A stretch of 47,720 nucleotides of DNA from Robbsia andropogonis (GTDB lineage Bacteria > Pseudomonadota > Gammaproteobacteria > Burkholderiales > Burkholderiaceae): contig NZ_LAQU01000032.1 in the NCBI RefSeq assembly GCF_000970345.1, positions 1 to 47,720 on the forward strand. Direction: 5' to 3'. Shown in pieces: positions 46,350 to 47,720 of this stretch (the first letter of the stretch is position 1; every line of letters begins with the position of its first letter). Both the position numbers and the translations under genes were made by a program. Below the pieces are notes generated by a model that was not told the origin of the DNA, ran no database searches, and saw only the letters and a list, made by a program, of their open reading frames with translations.

Positions 46350-46800
46350 GAGGTGGACTTTTGACGAACAAAGCGGATCGAATGCAGTCAGGGCCTGTTT
46401 ATTCGGCGTTCTTGGATGCCTGCGTCCAATTGCGCCTTTGCAACGGGGCGCATTGGGCACATGAGTTCATCGGCAGGACGCGGGCGAACAGGGTTCGGAT
46501 GTCTCGTCGCTATGATACCGCGCCGTCGAAACCTGCTACTTTTTAGGGCTGGGGCGGAAGTTCCCTATTCAGTCCAAGTCGTCGTGTCAGTCGCAGAATG
46601 AGCCGGAATCGGCATTGTGATGCGCAACGCGCTACCATTAAGGCACAGCGCATACCCGCGCGGGAACGACTTCCGCCGATACGGCAGTGCCGCCGCCTGT
46701 CTGTTAGGAAAGGCGTTAATGTGTTCGTAGGCGGGCTACGCTGAACCAAGTCTGAAATCCACGCGTGCTTCACCACACGCGCTTTTGCCGAGAAAATCCG
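46350..46800. other. divergent spacer, MFS transporter / DsbA-family protein
   Basis: About 450 bases. I see no gene with codon-like composition, no tRNA, and no consensus promoter. Short plus-strand reading frames here (for example 46361-46546) are Arg-rich and not convincing. Confidence 0.35.
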
Positions 46801-47457
46801 ATGGCTAGCGGAGCAACGCTCTACCTTGATATCTGGTCCGACTACGTCTGCCCTTTCTGCTATCTCGAATTGCCCGTACTGCACCAATTTCGCGATGCGT
46901 ATGGCGATGCGGTCGAGCTGCGCTGGCACGCGTTCGAACTCCGTCCTGAGCCTGTCGCGCTTCCGGAGCCCGACGACGAATCGCTAGTGGAAAGCTGGGA
47001 ACGCAATATCTATCCGATGTCCGCAGAGCGTGGCTTGACGATTCGCATGCCTGCGGTACGCCCGCGTAGCCGAAAAGCACTCGAGGCGGCCCGTTTCGCA
47101 TTGGAGGCAGGCGCCTTCGATGCAATGCATATGGCACTGTTCAAAGCATTCTTCGAAGACGGTCTGGATATCGGCGATGTCGATATCCTGATCGACATCG
47201 GCAGTACTGTTGGGCTCGACCCCGAAGCGCTAGACGAAGCCCTTCGAGAGGACCGCTTTGCATCAGCGGTGCAGGAAGACGAGGACTTCGCCAAACAGCT
47301 GGGCATATCGAGCGTTCCGTTCATTGTGCTGTCGCGAGACCCTGCCGTGGGCGAGGAAACACCACCTCCACCAATCGCATTGCGCGGCGCGGCGCCAATA
47401 GCGCATTTCGAGGCGGCGGTGCAACGCCTTTTCCCCGATGGTTTCCCGGAACTATGA
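46801..47457 (+). CDS. DsbA-family oxidoreductase (FrnE-like)
   Basis: 218-residue thioredoxin-fold protein. Active-site Cys17-Pro-Phe-Cys20 in DIWSDYVCPFCYLELPVL, the inserted helical domain (about residues 60-155), and the cis-proline loop ISSVPFIVL near residue 180. There is no signal peptide, so it is cytoplasmic, like FrnE/2-hydroxychromene-2-carboxylate isomerase-type relatives; partner unknown. A Pro-rich loop with five prolines (ETPPPPIAL) follows the cis-proline. The ATG at 46801 gives the family-like start; an upstream in-frame ATG at 46765 would add 12 residues. Confidence 0.9.
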   Translation: MASGATLYLDIWSDYVCPFCYLELPVLHQFRDAYGDAVELRWHAFELRPEPVALPEPDDESLVESWERNIYPMSAERGLTIRMPAVRPRSRKALEAARFALEAGAFDAMHMALFKAFFEDGLDIGDVDILIDIGSTVGLDPEALDEALREDRFASAVQEDEDFAKQLGISSVPFIVLSRDPAVGEETPPPPIALRGAAPIAHFEAAVQRLFPDGFPEL

Positions 47458-47477
47458 GCGGGCGATAGGTCCGAAAT

Positions 47478-47511
47478 CGTCGCGAGCGACGCTTGCCGGC
47501 AATGCGGCAAG
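47478..47511 (+). terminator. two adjacent hairpins after the DsbA-family gene
   Basis: CGTCGC (47478-47483) / GCGACG (47486-47491), then CTTGCCG (47492-47498) / CGGCAAG (47505-47511). No T-run. They may end the transcript in a Rho-dependent or processing manner. Confidence 0.35.
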
Positions 47512-47534
47512 TGCGCGATTGGTCGCCAATTTCT

Positions 47535-47562
47535 GGGTCGAGGGGGTTACTAGGGTGGGGGG
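47535..47562 (+). other. G-quadruplex-type motif
   Basis: Four runs of G on the plus strand: three (47535-47537), five (47542-47546), three (47553-47555) and six (47557-47562), with loops of 4, 6 and 1 base. This fits the usual G3+N1-7 pattern. It lies outside any recognised gene near the window edge; the remaining bases to 47720 show no coding signal. Confidence 0.5.
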
Positions 47563-47720
47563 TGGATCAGGTGGGGTGGTATCGCGTGCGTGGGTCGCGG
47601 TGCGCTGTTGAAGCATGGCATGGTAGTGGCGCGCGTGCGCGGCCGCGCTCACCCATGCGCACGGGTGGTTCGCCGTGGTGCGGTGTTATGAGTGCATCTG
47701 GGGTATTGGAGGAAGGGCAG

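Noticed and set aside
47452-47652. 66-codon minus-strand frame at the right edge
   Set aside because: Pro/Thr/Ala-rich, no ribosome-binding site, overlaps hairpins and the end of the DsbA-family gene.
1-47720. Mobile elements, prophage, CRISPR, restriction or toxin-antitoxin systems
   Set aside because: No transposase, integrase, repeat-spacer array, methylase or toxin-like gene was recognised; all genes fit chromosomal housekeeping families.

Overview
The window looks like a chromosomal housekeeping region of a betaproteobacterium, most likely a member of the Burkholderiaceae. The evidence is the gene order rpe-gph-trpEGDC next to apaG/mltA, the block hemA-prfA-prmC-grxD, the neighbourhood ubiH-like/dsbC/M61 peptidase/ychF, moderately high GC, and Burkholderia-like protein sequences. 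A Robbsia- or Paraburkholderia-like genus is a guess. I see no phage, insertion sequence, transposase, integrase, CRISPR array or tRNA.

Layout. 1-2 kb: apaG-mltA on the minus strand. 2-10 kb: rpe, gph, a 680-base RNA-rich spacer, trpE, trpG, trpD, trpC, a CYTH protein and ung, all on the plus strand. 10-14 kb: azoR, a divergent LysR regulator, an M61 peptidase. 14-18 kb: dsbC and a UbiH-type hydroxylase on the minus strand, divergent from ychF. 18-21 kb: a DUF2939 protein and a protein made of two fused GT9-like glycosyltransferase domains. 21-27 kb: a small secreted protein, an outer-membrane barrel protein, ettA, a DUF748/AsmA-like protein and an Xaa-Pro aminopeptidase. 27-33 kb: hemA, prfA, prmC, grxD, cspA. 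33-38 kb: a YegD-like Hsp70, an MFS transporter and leuA with a leucine-rich leader peptide. 38-42.4 kb: a MarR-type regulator divergent from the 5-oxoprolinase genes pxpBCA. 42-47.7 kb: a KefB/YbaL-type antiporter, a DUF423 protein, a second MFS transporter and a DsbA-family protein.

How the genes work together. trpEGDC makes indole-3-glycerol phosphate from chorismate. hemA starts tetrapyrrole synthesis. prfA and prmC form a release-factor/modification pair. pxpABC opens 5-oxoproline to glutamate, with a regulator next door. leuA starts leucine synthesis and is probably controlled by attenuation.

Most notable. (1) Three genes (gph, ung, hemA) each carry one apparent single-base loss in a homopolymer, so either the assembly under-calls homopolymers or the genes are newly damaged. 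(2) A leucine-rich leader ORF with seven CTA codons and a long mutually pairing stem lies upstream of leuA. (3) The gph-trpE spacer can fold into a rod with a central bubble that resembles 6S RNA, next to an intrinsic terminator and a Trp-containing mini-ORF. (4) Eleven copies of a hexanucleotide encode a Gly-Ser tail at the start of PrmC. (5) Two GT9 domains are fused in one chain. Otherwise the region is conventional, and I did not find a new defence or mobile system.
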